NCBI GenBank assembly: GCA_964236735.1
Contig: CAXSFM010000013.1
Coordinates: forward strand, 1-64,000
Direction of reading: 5' to 3'
Length of the DNA: 64,000 nucleotides
Source: JAIVJG01 sp964236735
Lineage (GTDB): Bacteria > Acidobacteriota > Blastocatellia > Pyrinomonadales > Pyrinomonadaceae
Shown: piece by piece, positions 42,578 through 53,510 of the stretch
Layout of the letters: each line of letters begins with the position of its first letter
How positions within the stretch are numbered: the stretch's first letter is position 1
The notes under the pieces: generated by a model
Seen by the model: only the letters and a program-made list of their open reading frames with translations
Database searches by the model: none
Told to the model about the DNA's origin: nothing
Translations under genes and position numbers: made by a program

Positions 42578-43204
42578 CTACTGAGAGTTACTCAGCGCGC
42601 GGTCAATCAATGCGCGCAGGCGGGTCGCGCTCGTCGAGCCGTAACCGACGAGATGGCCGACTATTTCGCGCCCGTCTTTGATGACGAAAGTTTGCGGAAT
42701 GGAATTGCGCCCGTTCATCAACGCGGTCGCCGACGCACGGTCAATCCAGCCGACGCGATAACTGATTTTCGAGTCGCGCACGAACGCCTGCACGCGCTTG
42801 TCGTCGGACGCGGGATTCTCCGCCGTGAGTCCGACGAATTCGACGCCGCGCGCCGCGTATTCGCGACTGATGGCGTCCAACTCCGGCGTCTCGCGCCGGC
42901 AAGGCCCGCACCAACTCGCCCAGATGTTGAGCACGACCACTTTGTTTTTGTAATCCGCGAGGCGGAAAGACTCTCGCTTGAGCGTCTTGAACTGCGCGTC
43001 CGCGATTTCTTCGGGCACATATTCCAACTCCGCGACGCGCACCGTCTCGCGCGCGGGTCTCGTTGGAGGTTCGTCCTCGTGATTGTTCACGGAAGCCGGC
43101 ACGGGCGGCGCGGGTGGAGGCGGAGGGACTCTCCTGCCCGATTGCGCTCCGATGGCGACGGCGAAGAAGAGGCCGAGTGTGAAAAGGCGTGCGAGCTTTC
43201 TCAT
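42578..43204 (-). CDS. TlpA-like thioredoxin family protein, exported
   Basis: 208 aa from ATG 43204. Signal peptide (LARLFTLGLFFAVAIGAQ), Pro-rich spacer, then a thioredoxin fold with WCGPC in LNIWASWCGPCRRETPEL, the SDDKRVQAFVRD segment and the cis-Pro motif IPQTFVI. Members reduce disulfides in periplasmic proteins, often for cytochrome c maturation. No such genes are near. Its neighbours are the PilM-like gene and the sigma factor. Confidence 0.88.
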   Translation of the reverse strand: MRKLARLFTLGLFFAVAIGAQSGRRVPPPPPAPPVPASVNNHEDEPPTRPARETVRVAELEYVPEEIADAQFKTLKRESFRLADYKNKVVVLNIWASWCGPCRRETPELDAISREYAARGVEFVGLTAENPASDDKRVQAFVRDSKISYRVGWIDRASATALMNGRNSIPQTFVIKDGREIVGHLVGYGSTSATRLRALIDRALSNSQ

Positions 43205-43267
43205 CTTGAAATATTCCTGCACCTTTTTTGCCGGCGAGACGCGGATGAAAGAATTTGTCTAAGACTC

Positions 43268-44263
43268 TTAAGCCCACGCGAGCGCGGCGAGGCCGGCGGG
43301 CGCGGCGATCTGCTCAAACTCGATGTCGCGCGTCGGAAGCGAGAGACGCAGGTCTTCGGCTCTGACGCCGCGCGGCGCAACGGTCAGCGTCTCTTCGACA
43401 ACGGCGCGCGCCTGCTCGTAATCCAGACCCGTGCCGGCGACGAGCAAACGCTCGATGATTTCGATTGGCGCGTGCGGGATAGACGTCGCAGTCTCTGTCT
43501 CTTTCGATGAAGGCGCGTTGCGGTCTCTGTAAAAAAGCAGGAAGCGATAGAGTTCGTCCGCGCGATCTTCGGCGTCGCAAATAATGCTCCGCACCAAAAA
43601 CGGCTGACCATTTCTGAGCACGACGGCGGTAAAGCCTTCGGCGTGCGCGCTCACGAGCAGAGAGTCCATGCGCGATGTTGCGGACGACGACGAAGGCGCG
43701 TCTTTCATCAACCACCACGCCTCGCCCATGTGTCTGGGCAGAATCAGACCGGCGTGCCAATCCAGTCCCTCGAAGACCGCTTCGTATTCGGCCAGCACCG
43801 CGAGCCGCACGGCGGTCACGAGATAACGCGCGCGCCCTTGCGCGTCCGCCGCGAGCCGCTCGCGCGTGACGCGCAAGTCATCGAGCGTTGAGCCAAGCGC
43901 GCGCTCGGTTTTCCAACGCAGCATCTCTTCGGCTTCGGTGCGCGAGGCGGGCGCGGATTCGACCGTCAGAATCGAAGTGCGCGTCGCGGCTTCCGGCAGA
44001 GCGACAGACCAACGACGCTGCTTCGACATCCCGACGCTCGCCGCCAATTCGCCGAGCACGTTCGCCAACTCGCCTATGTCAGAAATATTGTTCTCGTCAA
44101 AATTGGGACGCACCAATCCTTCCGCGAGCGGCGTATATCCCGCGCGCTTGAGCGTGAAGGTCTCTCCGCGACGATCCAGCGAGACGACGCTCGCGCCATC
44201 AAACGAGAGGCCGACGGCGGCGGAAGGCAGGCGCGGCGCAATCAATGCTTTGAAAGGATTCAT
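43268..44263 (-). CDS. PilM/GspL-like pilus or secretion system protein
   Basis: 331 aa. Begins with AVGLSFDGASVVSLDRRG, an actin-like ATPase phosphate-1 style strand as in PilM, followed by LPEAATRTSILTVES and EEMLRWKTERAL typical of the PilM/EpsL cytoplasmic fold. The later hallmark residues of the ATPase are weak, so nucleotide binding is uncertain. Its place after the two pseudopilins supports a role in the secretion/pilus machine. Confidence 0.75.
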   Translation of the reverse strand: MNPFKALIAPRLPSAAVGLSFDGASVVSLDRRGETFTLKRAGYTPLAEGLVRPNFDENNISDIGELANVLGELAASVGMSKQRRWSVALPEAATRTSILTVESAPASRTEAEEMLRWKTERALGSTLDDLRVTRERLAADAQGRARYLVTAVRLAVLAEYEAVFEGLDWHAGLILPRHMGEAWWLMKDAPSSSSATSRMDSLLVSAHAEGFTAVVLRNGQPFLVRSIICDAEDRADELYRFLLFYRDRNAPSSKETETATSIPHAPIEIIERLLVAGTGLDYEQARAVVEETLTVAPRGVRAEDLRLSLPTRDIEFEQIAAPAGLAALAWA

Positions 44264-44270
44264 AAACGCA

Positions 44271-44382
44271 GTGACCGGTGATCAGTGTCCAGTGGTTAGT
44301 GGCCGATGAACAGCAATGAACTAAATCTTTGACTTCAATTCTCACATCAAGACTGACCACTGACCACCGGCCACTGATCACT
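44271..44382. repeat. Short-word hairpin, word near agtggtca
   Basis: gtgaccggtgatcagtgtcc on the left and gaccactgaccaccggccac then tgatcac on the right; arms are imperfect with cagt/actg words. It fills the space between the pseudopilin stop and the PilM-like start. Confidence 0.75.
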
Positions 44383-44387
44383 TTCTT

Positions 44388-44864
44388 TTACCATTCGCTG
44401 TAGGGCTTCCCATCGCTGCTGGCATCTGATGAGGCGCTGTGTACGTTCTCGATGCCGGAGCCTTGTCCTGATGGATTCTCGCCTGACTCGGTCGCCCAGT
44501 CGGCCTCTCCCGTCATCGGGTCAACGGGGAGTTCCTGTAAGTACTTGGCCTGCACGAGCGATTCGAGCGATTCGGGCAACTTGCCCTTGTCGGCGGCATA
44601 CTGGTCAATCATCCGGCGCATGTCGTGGAGGTCGGCTCTGAGCGTCGCTTCCTTCGCGGCCTGCACGGTTGAACTGTAATGCGCGAGCGAGATCATGGCG
44701 AGAATGATGATGACCGAAATCACGATCATCAATTCGAGCAGCGTGAAGCCGGACTGTCGTCGCCGATGAACAGAGTGAGTAGAAGGTTGAAGGCAAAAGG
44801 TAAAAGGAACTGCCTCTTCCCCGCCTTCACTTTGCCTTTTGCCTTTTGCCTTTTGCCTTAACAC
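44388..44864 (-). CDS. Type II secretion pseudopilin (GspG-like), second gene
   Basis: 158 aa from GTG 44864. Type III prepilin signal and hydrophobic helix: QSG then FTLLELMIVISVIIILAMI, with the peptidase site after Gly. The soluble part has MRRMIDQYAADKGKLPESLE, YLQELPVDPMTGEADW and a C-terminal KPYSEW, as in major pseudopilins. No ATG exists near the signal; the frame passes through a hairpin repeat that encodes basic residues (LRQKAKGKRQ), so the leader is about 38 residues, much longer than the 5-10 usual. GTG 44864 follows the previous stop by 1 nt and is my best guess. Confidence 0.8.
   Translation of the reverse strand: MLRQKAKGKRQSEGGEEAVPFTFCLQPSTHSVHRRRQSGFTLLELMIVISVIIILAMISLAHYSSTVQAAKEATLRADLHDMRRMIDQYAADKGKLPESLESLVQAKYLQELPVDPMTGEADWATESGENPSGQGSGIENVHSASSDASSDGKPYSEW
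44790..44862. repeat. Short-word hairpin, word near aaggcaaaa, inside the pseudopilin leader
   Basis: gaaggcaaaaggtaaaagg on the left; ttttgccttttgccttttgc then ctta on the right. The unit is aaggcaa(aa). It lies in the 5' part of the second pseudopilin frame rather than in a free spacer. Confidence 0.8.
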
Positions 44865-44865
44865 T

Positions 44866-45600
44866 TTACCAGTCACTGTACTTCTCCCCGTTGAGGGCAG
44901 TTCCTTCGGCCTTCGAGCGCACGTCGAAGACATTGACGGGCGTGGACGAGCATCCCTCGTCGGGCGCGTCGTAGTTGGAGCGCAGGCACCAATCCTTTTC
45001 GCCCGTGATCGGGTCAACGGGTATCTCGCGCAGATAGATTTTCTTATGCGTCGAGATGAGTTTGTTGTCAGTCGCCTGCCCGGTGTTGTTCCCTAAGCCA
45101 ACTCCGGGCTGCCCCGCCGCGTTCGAGCGCGCGATGACGTTGACGCCTGTGACGAGCGTCTCCAAGTCCGGCGGGTACATGTCGAGGTTATCCGACTTGA
45201 AGATCGTGCAGTCGCTAATCTGGACTTTGCTGCGCGGATCAATGTAAGGAACAGGTGGAGCCCCACCGCCACCGGCAACCCCTGTGGCTGAACCGGGACA
45301 GGTGATCGGCCCGACGGTGTCGCGCTTGAACTCTTTGATGGCCTCGCGCATTTCGCGCAGAGTCTCGCGCAGTTGTTGTTCTTTCTGTCGCTGCACGGAA
45401 TTTCTGACGAGCGGGATGACGCCGATCATCAGAATCGTCAAGACCGTGATGACGATGACGAGTTCGATGATCGTCATTCCGTCGGAAGAAGAAAACAGGG
45501 GGCGGGCGACGGGGGATGGGGGACGGGAAAGAATGTTTCCACGTCCCTTATCATCCTCCGTTTCTCCGATGAGTTTTTCCCGCGCCGGTGTGTTCTTCAT
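44866..45600 (-). CDS. Type II secretion pseudopilin (GspG/GspH-like), first gene
   Basis: 244 aa. A long basic leader ends in SSSDG, then the processing helix MTIIELVIVITVLTILMIGV. The soluble part has LREMREAIKEFKRDTVGP, IDPRSKVQISDC, a VDPITGEKDW segment shared with the second gene, and ends in KYSDW. The two are clearly paralogues. The leader is about 41 residues. It starts 22 nt after the secretin gene. Confidence 0.85.
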   Translation of the reverse strand: MKNTPAREKLIGETEDDKGRGNILSRPPSPVARPLFSSSDGMTIIELVIVITVLTILMIGVIPLVRNSVQRQKEQQLRETLREMREAIKEFKRDTVGPITCPGSATGVAGGGGAPPVPYIDPRSKVQISDCTIFKSDNLDMYPPDLETLVTGVNVIARSNAAGQPGVGLGNNTGQATDNKLISTHKKIYLREIPVDPITGEKDWCLRSNYDAPDEGCSSTPVNVFDVRSKAEGTALNGEKYSDW

Positions 45601-45622
45601 GTCTCCTGCGTTCGTTCAACTT

Positions 45623-48259
45623 CTACTGCGTGACTTTCAGTTTGATCTCGGTGACTTTGGCGCGGACGGTGCGTCCATCGGTCGCGATGAAATGCACTTT
45701 GTCTGCGTCGAAGGCGAGCGCGCTTTCGCCCGTCGCCATTCCGTCGACTTCGATGACGAGCAACAAGCCCTCGCCGGTCAAAGGCGGAGCGCCGGCGGCT
45801 GGTGAAATTGAGAGGACAAGCACGCCCTGTGTCTGGTCAATTGATTGCGTGACGACGGGCGCGCCGGACTTGCCAGCCGAGAATCCTGACGGCGTCACAG
45901 AACGGATGGCGGCGACGCGCGGGTCGAAGCGCAGCGTCGCGGTGGCGAGTCCGAGCGGCGCGTCTGTCTTCAAGAGCAACATCACGCGGCGCTTCTCGCC
46001 AACTTTCAATTCACCCTGTTCGGGCATCAGCATCAACTCCGCGCGCGCTTCAGCCGGAACGGGCGCGACGTTCACAGTCGCGACGGAAGGCAACGGAGTG
46101 GAAACCTTCTGCGTCTCCGTCGAAGTAGCCGGCGCGATGCTTTGCGGCCTCGACGCTTCTTCCGTCAACGGCGCAAGACCCGGAGTCTTGAGACTGGCGT
46201 TGACGGCGGCGGTGGCGGCGAGAGACGTGGTTAACGCCGCTGCCGTCGTGACCGCAGGGGAAGTCGCATTCGTGGAAGTTCCGGCCAGAGCTTTAGGCGC
46301 GGGGACGAAGGATACTTCATCGTTACCGCCGGGCTGGACGGGCAGTTGGACGCTTTGGACGGTCGGCAGTTGACGCGCGGCGGCGAGTTGGTCGTCGCGG
46401 TCGGCCTCGCGGAGCATGGCTTCGAGCGACTCCGAACTTGGCGTTTGCAGCGAGCCGCTGAGAGTCACCTTCTCATCCTGCGGGTTAATTTGCGGCGAGC
46501 GCAGCACGCGCGGCGTCATGGTGATGACCACGTCGCTCGTGATGTTGTTGCGGCGCGGCGTGGAAAAGAGACGACCGAGGACAGGGATGAGGCCAACGAG
46601 CGGGAGACCTGCACGCCCGTTGCTCTGCCGATCCTGCGCGATGCTGGCGATCATCATCGTCTTGCCGTTCGGGATGCGCGCGACGCCAGTGATGCGTCGC
46701 TGCGTGAAGGTCGGCGTCAACTGCGACGCCGCGCCAGACCCGGTCGTGCTCGTGTCCTTCGTCTCAATCACCATTTTGACCTGCACGTCCTGATTCGGAT
46801 AAACCTTCGGCGTGAAGTCGAGCGAGAGACCCGTGTCCTCGTATTGAATGACGGGATAGCCACCGCCGAAAATGCCGCCCGTCGTCCCACCGAGTCCGGT
46901 CGGAGAGCCGTTGGCGGTGCCGGTGGTCAGACCACCATAGACGCTCGCCGTCTGAACGGGAACTTTCGCGCCGATGCGCGTCTCGCTCTTCTCATCGTCG
47001 AAGGCATGTACCTGCGTCGAATAGACGAGGCGCGTGTTGTCTTTGGATTGCAGCGCGGAAATGCTGGAAGAAGGAATCAGCAGCCCGACGCCGGTCGAGA
47101 ACGGCAGCAGCGTGCCAGCCGCCGCGCCCGCGAGTTGTCGCGCGCTGCCGAGCAGCACGGAGCTGGATTGAAGGCCGCCAACGTTGCCGAGCGTGTCGGC
47201 GGTTCCAATCTGGTTGCCGAGTTGTAACAGATCGGAGCGCGAAACTTCGTAGATTGAAACTTCCATCACGACCTCTGCGCGATCCTTGTCCACGCTTTGC
47301 AGGAGGTCTCCGATGATGCGGATGTTCTCCGGCGTGTCGCGCACGGTGATGCTGTTCGTCGCATCGTTGGTGGCGACCATGGGCTGGCGTCCCGCGTTGG
47401 CGGGAAGCGATGAGCTAATCAGCGTGCGCGCGTCGACGGGCTTGATGTTCAGAAGATAGAAAGTACGAAGCGCGAGTTCCTGATACTGCGGACGCTTCGA
47501 CTGATCGGCGACGAGAATCGTGCGGCGGTCGAGTTTCTGGAAAAAGAGTCCGTAAGCTTTGAAGAGATAATCAAGCGCGCGCGCCGCCGTGATGTCTTTC
47601 CACGCGATGTTGATCGTCCGCTTCTGCTGGGAAAAGTTCTGGTCGAAGACGACGTTGAGATTCAACTCGTCGGCCAGCTTGCGGATAAACGGTTCAAGGT
47701 CGCCGTTGTAGTTGATGTTGCGAAGCGGAACGACGGCGGGGCTACCGCTATCCTGCGCGCCGGCAGAAGTGCGTACCGTCGCGGCTGTGCCGCCGGTCGC
47801 CCCGCGATTGAACGAAGTCGGCGAGACCTCAGCCCCGCCATCTTTCGTCGTGAGAGGCAAGCCTTCTTTCTCGCGTTGCAGGCGCAGCACGCGCTGCATC
47901 TCGCTGTTGGCGAGTTCGTTGACAGGGTCAAGCCCGTAGGCTTGCCGGAAGGCGTTGTATGCGCCCGTGTAGTCGCCCTGATCGGCGAGCGCGCGTCCCT
48001 TCTGCATGTAAACCTGCGAGGCGTTGAAAACCGCGCGGCGATAGTGCAGTTGATATTCTGTGTCCGAGGGGCTGGCGGCGACGGCCAGCGCCAGTTCCTG
48101 CGCGGCCTTTTCCCATTGCTGCGCCTTCTCGTATTCAACGCCGCGCGTATAATTCTTCTCGCCTTTCTTGGCGAGCGTCGTGACGGGTGACGCCAGCAGC
48201 AGCAACGCCGTGACGAGGAACAGAGCGACGGGGGTGCGCCCACGGGCAAAAGATTTCAT
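45623..48259 (-). CDS. gspD: Secretin (GspD/PilQ-like) with TPR-like N-terminus and cohesin-like C-terminus
   Basis: 878 aa from ATG 48259, with gagg 7 nt upstream; GTG 48271 is also in frame. Signal peptide, then a TPR-like segment (EKAQQWEKAAQELALAV, ADQGDYTGAYNAFRQAY). Secretin N-domains follow (DLEPFIRKLADELNLNVVFD, FYLLNIKPVDARTLISSSL, ITVRDTPENIRIIGDLLQS), then the secretin core with VIQYEDTGLSLDFTPKVYP and SDVVITMTPRVLRS. Residues 745-878 form a cohesin-like beta domain (RRVMLLLKTDAPLGLATATL). It forms the outer-membrane pore of the export machine. Confidence 0.9.
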   Translation of the reverse strand: MKSFARGRTPVALFLVTALLLLASPVTTLAKKGEKNYTRGVEYEKAQQWEKAAQELALAVAASPSDTEYQLHYRRAVFNASQVYMQKGRALADQGDYTGAYNAFRQAYGLDPVNELANSEMQRVLRLQREKEGLPLTTKDGGAEVSPTSFNRGATGGTAATVRTSAGAQDSGSPAVVPLRNINYNGDLEPFIRKLADELNLNVVFDQNFSQQKRTINIAWKDITAARALDYLFKAYGLFFQKLDRRTILVADQSKRPQYQELALRTFYLLNIKPVDARTLISSSLPANAGRQPMVATNDATNSITVRDTPENIRIIGDLLQSVDKDRAEVVMEVSIYEVSRSDLLQLGNQIGTADTLGNVGGLQSSSVLLGSARQLAGAAAGTLLPFSTGVGLLIPSSSISALQSKDNTRLVYSTQVHAFDDEKSETRIGAKVPVQTASVYGGLTTGTANGSPTGLGGTTGGIFGGGYPVIQYEDTGLSLDFTPKVYPNQDVQVKMVIETKDTSTTGSGAASQLTPTFTQRRITGVARIPNGKTMMIASIAQDRQSNGRAGLPLVGLIPVLGRLFSTPRRNNITSDVVITMTPRVLRSPQINPQDEKVTLSGSLQTPSSESLEAMLREADRDDQLAAARQLPTVQSVQLPVQPGGNDEVSFVPAPKALAGTSTNATSPAVTTAAALTTSLAATAAVNASLKTPGLAPLTEEASRPQSIAPATSTETQKVSTPLPSVATVNVAPVPAEARAELMLMPEQGELKVGEKRRVMLLLKTDAPLGLATATLRFDPRVAAIRSVTPSGFSAGKSGAPVVTQSIDQTQGVLVLSISPAAGAPPLTGEGLLLVIEVDGMATGESALAFDADKVHFIATDGRTVRAKVTEIKLKVTQ

Positions 48260-48599
48260 AACAATCCTCACTTTAATGACTGTCCGTTCGGCGACCTGTG
48301 TTCGGCACAGATCGCAACGAGGTATCCGAAATTTTCAGTTACAAGAGTCTGACGCAGGAATCAGAGAGAAGCCGGAAACGCATCCGCTGACAATTGAACT
48401 CTTCCTTACAACAAAGCCGACCGCTGGCGCAACTTCATCTCATCAGGCGAGGCTTCGAGAAGCCTCTTAACGAAATTCTCGCCTCAATCAGCTTACACGC
48501 CGGGGCGCTCATCATAGTTCCTCAAAGAGGGACGCACAAGCGGGAAAACAGGAGGCAGGAGGCAGTAAGCAGTAGGCAGTCAAAACAAAAGCCGACTGC
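48260..48599. other. Spacer between gspE and gspD
   Basis: 340 bp. It has a 7-bp stem hairpin gaggctt-cgag-aagcctc at 48449-48466 and the short-word hairpin at 48551-48606. No coding frame is supported. Because gspE and gspD read the same way, the hairpin may terminate or attenuate between them. Confidence 0.5.

Positions 48600-48606
<7 letters not shown>
48551..48606. repeat. Short-word hairpin ending on gspE stop codon
   Basis: cagtaggcagtc (48570-48581) pairs exactly with gactgcctactg (48594-48605). The words are aggcagt and agtaagc. The stop codon of gspE (48600-48602) lies inside the right arm. Confidence 0.8.
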
Positions 48607-50303
<1,697 letters not shown>

Positions 50304-50349
50304 GAAAGTTTATAGATGCGAAGCGTCTGTGGGGAGATGTACCGGAAGA

Positions 50350-51585
50350 CTAATGCTGTCGGATGCTGATGTTCGAGATGGACTGGATAATCGGCAGATA
50401 GATGGCGAGCAGAATCGTCACGACGATGCCGCCCATCACCAACAGAATCGCAGGTTCGATGATGGTGGTCAACTGTTCGAGACGCACCTCCGATTCCTTG
50501 TCGTAAAACTCTGCGACCTCTTCCAGCATCTCGCGCAAGCTGCCCGAACGCTCGCCCACGCCGATCATATCGAGCGCGAGCGGCGGAATCCAACCGGCTG
50601 CTTCCAGACTCTCCGTGAATGAGCGTCCCTCCTGAATCATCGGCAAAATGGCGGAACTGCGCGCGCGCAAGTCCTTGTTCGTCACCGACTCTGCGGAAAT
50701 CTCCCACGACTCGACGAGCGTGATGCCGCCCGCCAAAAGCGTCGCCAGACTCTGCGTCACCTGCGCGATTGCCAACTGCTTGACGAGGTTGCTGACGAGT
50801 GGGACGCGCAGGAGCGTGCGGTCAATGATGATTTGTCCGCCCGGCGTCCGCGACCAGAGGCCGAGTGCGACGATGGCGACAATCAGGAGCGGCAGAAACC
50901 AGTAGTAGTTTCCCGACGCGAAGCCCGACAGACCGATCACGACGCGCGTGATGAAAGGCAGTTCCTTGTTAAAATTCTCAAACAGGCTCGACATCTTCGG
51001 CACGACATAGACGGTCAGGAAAATGACCATGCCCATCGAGGCCATTAGCAGAAACATCGGGTACGCCAGCGCGCCGCGAATCTTGCGCCGGATTTCGACG
51101 CCGCGCCGCATGTATGTGACGTAGCGATTGAGCACGTCGTCGAGCGCGCCGGAACGCTCGCCCGCCAGAATCGAGGCCGTGTAGATGCGCGGAAAGATCG
51201 GTCCCTGCGCCGAAAAGGCCGCCGACAGCGCCATGCCGCCGCGAATCTTGTCTTCCACGTCGCCGAGCACGTTTCGCAGGCGCGAAGAAGTCGAGCGGCG
51301 ACCGAGCATCGCGACGGCCTGTAAGATCGGGATGCCCGCGCGGATGATGGCGGCGAGTTGTTGATTGAATAATAGAAAGTCGCCCGGCTTGATGCGCGCC
51401 TGCGTGCCGCCCTTGCCGCCGCGCGTGAACGAAGCGACGCCCTTGGCCTTCGGCGGCGCGACCGAGAAGACGCGGAAGCCTTCGGATTCGAGCCGCACGC
51501 GCGCTTCCTGCACGCCCATCGCCTCAATCGTGCGCGTCACCACCTCGCCCGCCGGCGTCCCCAAACGACAGATAAACTCGGCCAT
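50350..51585 (-). CDS. gspF: Type II secretion/type IV pilus inner-membrane platform protein
   Basis: 411 aa. Two copies of the T2SSF domain: first FLLFNQQLAAIIRAGIPILQ and second LVKQLAIAQVTQSLATLLAG, with the G-[E]-R-S-G motif (ILAGERSGAL, GVGERSGSL). Three hydrophobic segments (LLMASMGMVIFLTVYVVPKM, YYWFLPLLIVAIVALGLW, ILLVMGGIVVTILLAIYLPI). It is the membrane platform that receives energy from GspE. Upstream-most gene of the machine in this window. Confidence 0.94.
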   Translation of the reverse strand: MAEFICRLGTPAGEVVTRTIEAMGVQEARVRLESEGFRVFSVAPPKAKGVASFTRGGKGGTQARIKPGDFLLFNQQLAAIIRAGIPILQAVAMLGRRSTSSRLRNVLGDVEDKIRGGMALSAAFSAQGPIFPRIYTASILAGERSGALDDVLNRYVTYMRRGVEIRRKIRGALAYPMFLLMASMGMVIFLTVYVVPKMSSLFENFNKELPFITRVVIGLSGFASGNYYWFLPLLIVAIVALGLWSRTPGGQIIIDRTLLRVPLVSNLVKQLAIAQVTQSLATLLAGGITLVESWEISAESVTNKDLRARSSAILPMIQEGRSFTESLEAAGWIPPLALDMIGVGERSGSLREMLEEVAEFYDKESEVRLEQLTTIIEPAILLVMGGIVVTILLAIYLPIIQSISNISIRQH

Positions 51586-52040
51586 TATTTTCTACTGACT
51601 GATAAGAATAAGGAGGTCTTAAGTCAAACTCTTCGACACGCGCTCATCACGCCCGACTGACACGCGAAATTATAACACGCGCGCCTTTCACGCTCACGCG
51701 CTCCAGACTTCAATCAGCGACGAAAACGCGACCTACTTTCAATCGCTTTCCATTCATCCCTCATCCCTCAACTTCTTCCACGCCGCGCGGCGCGCAAAGT
51801 TGCGCGGAAATAATGTTGAAATAGAATTGAAACAGAGATGTTGGTTGCCAGCCCGCAACGCCGTGTCCTACAATGCAGACGAAAACAGAAGTCTCCCTAC
51901 TCTTCGTTTTTAATTTTCGCGAACAACTAAAATCGCCCGTGTCGCCGTCATAGCAACATACGCAAGCAGCGGGGTACGACCTCAACATTGTGGTCTTCGC
52001 CTCTTCATAGTTGTTCGAGCTACACCAGCAGGAGAATTCC
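51586..52040. other. Divergent promoter region between gspF and the first VWFA gene
   Basis: 455 bp. No gene is supported. A single arm of the short-word type (cattcatccctcatccctca at about 51751-51770) has no partner arm nearby. A caggag ribosome site precedes the ATG at 52041. Confidence 0.5.
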
Positions 52041-53207
52041 ATGAGAGCACGGCGCGCACGTCGTTTCGCAACAGTTGCGCTTGTCTCCTTCCTTGCCCTC
52101 GCGTTCGCCGGCATCGCCGCCCGCACGAGTTCGGCACAACAACCACCGCCACCGTCGTCGCAGCCTCCGCAGCAGCACACGACGGAAGCCACGACCAATG
52201 CATCGCCGCCAGTCAGCGCGACGCCTGCATCCACCACGACGCCCGCGCCCGCCGGAGTTGATGCGCCGGCTGACTCGCACGCCGCCGCGACTCCCGCCCC
52301 GACGCCGGGCGGCGCGACTCAATCGCCGGTGCGCGTGATGCCGGGCGTTCCCGTGGATGGCGACTCAACCGTCGTCACCAACTCGGATTTGATCACGATG
52401 ACCGTGACGGTGACGGACACCTACGGGCGTTTCGTGACGGGGCTGAACAAAAACGCCTTCGCGGTCTTCGACGACAAAGAGCAACAAAACATTTCTTTCT
52501 TCAGCGACGAGGATGCGCCCGTCAGTCTCGGCGTCGTCTTCGACGTGTCCGGCTCGATGAACGGCGACAAAATCAGCCGCGCGCGTGAGGCTCTCGGCAA
52601 GTTCATCGAGACCAGCCACAGCGGCGACGAATATTTCCTCATCGGCTTCAACAACCGCGCGCAGCTGCTGCTCGACAAGACGCGCGACAGCGACGCGCTG
52701 TTGAGCAAGCTGACCTTTCTCCACACGAAGGGACAGACCGCGCTCTACGACGCCACGTATCTCGGCGTCGAGAAAGTCACGCGCGGCGCGCATCCGAAAC
52801 GCGCGGTGCTGCTCATCAGCGACGGGCAGGACAACAGTTCACGCTACACTTTCACAGAGTTGAAACGTTTGCTCAAAGAGTCCGACGTGATCATCTATGC
52901 CATCGGCATCGTGGACAGCCACGACGAATCCTCGCTCGACATGGCCGGGCGCGCGATACTTGAAGAACTGGCGAGCGTCTCCGGCGGCCACGCTTATTTC
53001 CCTTCCTCGAACGCCGAGATGAACGACACTTTCGAGCGCATCGCGCTTGAGCTTCGCACGCAGTATTCCATCGGCTACAAGCCGACGAACTTCGTCAACG
53101 ACGGCAAGTGGCACAAGCTGAAAATCAAAGTCCAACCACCGCGCGGCTTCCCGCGTCTGTTCGTGCGCGGGCGCGAAGGCTATTTCTCCGTCACCAATCC
53201 GAAGTAG
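52041..53207 (+). CDS. Secreted protein with VWFA-related Acidobacteria-type domain, first copy
   Basis: 388 aa. Signal peptide (FATVALVSFLALAFAGIAAR), then a Pro/Thr/Ala-rich linker to about residue 100. The VWA part shows VTVTDTYGRFVTGLNKNAF and a metal-ion site DVSGSM (about residue 166) with LISDGQDNSS supplying the last Asp. It ends in TQYSIGYKPTNFVNDGKWHK, the usual end of this acidobacterial family. Function in the family is unknown, probably adhesion or protein-protein contact outside the cell. Start chosen by the ggag site. Confidence 0.92.
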   Translation: MRARRARRFATVALVSFLALAFAGIAARTSSAQQPPPPSSQPPQQHTTEATTNASPPVSATPASTTTPAPAGVDAPADSHAAATPAPTPGGATQSPVRVMPGVPVDGDSTVVTNSDLITMTVTVTDTYGRFVTGLNKNAFAVFDDKEQQNISFFSDEDAPVSLGVVFDVSGSMNGDKISRAREALGKFIETSHSGDEYFLIGFNNRAQLLLDKTRDSDALLSKLTFLHTKGQTALYDATYLGVEKVTRGAHPKRAVLLISDGQDNSSRYTFTELKRLLKESDVIIYAIGIVDSHDESSLDMAGRAILEELASVSGGHAYFPSSNAEMNDTFERIALELRTQYSIGYKPTNFVNDGKWHKLKIKVQPPRGFPRLFVRGREGYFSVTNPK

Positions 53208-53510
53208 ATTAAGCGCCGTGAGAGTTTGCACAGAGCGCGAAAAACAGCCGCCGCACGTTGCCTTCGTCGAGAGTTGGCAACGTGCGGCGGTTTCGCGTGC
53301 ATCACTAACTTTGACGCGCGTTTGAATTTTGCACGCCCGCGTTGACGCAAAAGACGCTATACTACGAATGTTCTTTGCCCCGGTCACGAGCGAGCCTGCC
53401 TGCACAGCGGGACGGTTCAGCGTTGGAGATGTCAGAGGTTAAATGTCAGTTGTCAGTCTCGGCTCACATCCGGCATTCAATCTCTGGCATCTTCTTTTCA
53501 AAGGTACGCC
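53208..53510. other. Spacer between the two VWFA genes
   Basis: 303 bp holding a strong terminator at 53248-53295. Past it I see no gene and no clear promoter. The second VWFA gene needs its own promoter here. Confidence 0.5.
53248..53295 (+). terminator. Strong hairpin terminator after the first VWFA gene
   Basis: A 15-bp perfect stem (ccgccgcacgttgcc / ggcaacgtgcggcgg) with a 13-nt loop, then tttcgcg. Stem strong, T-run short. Confidence 0.85.
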
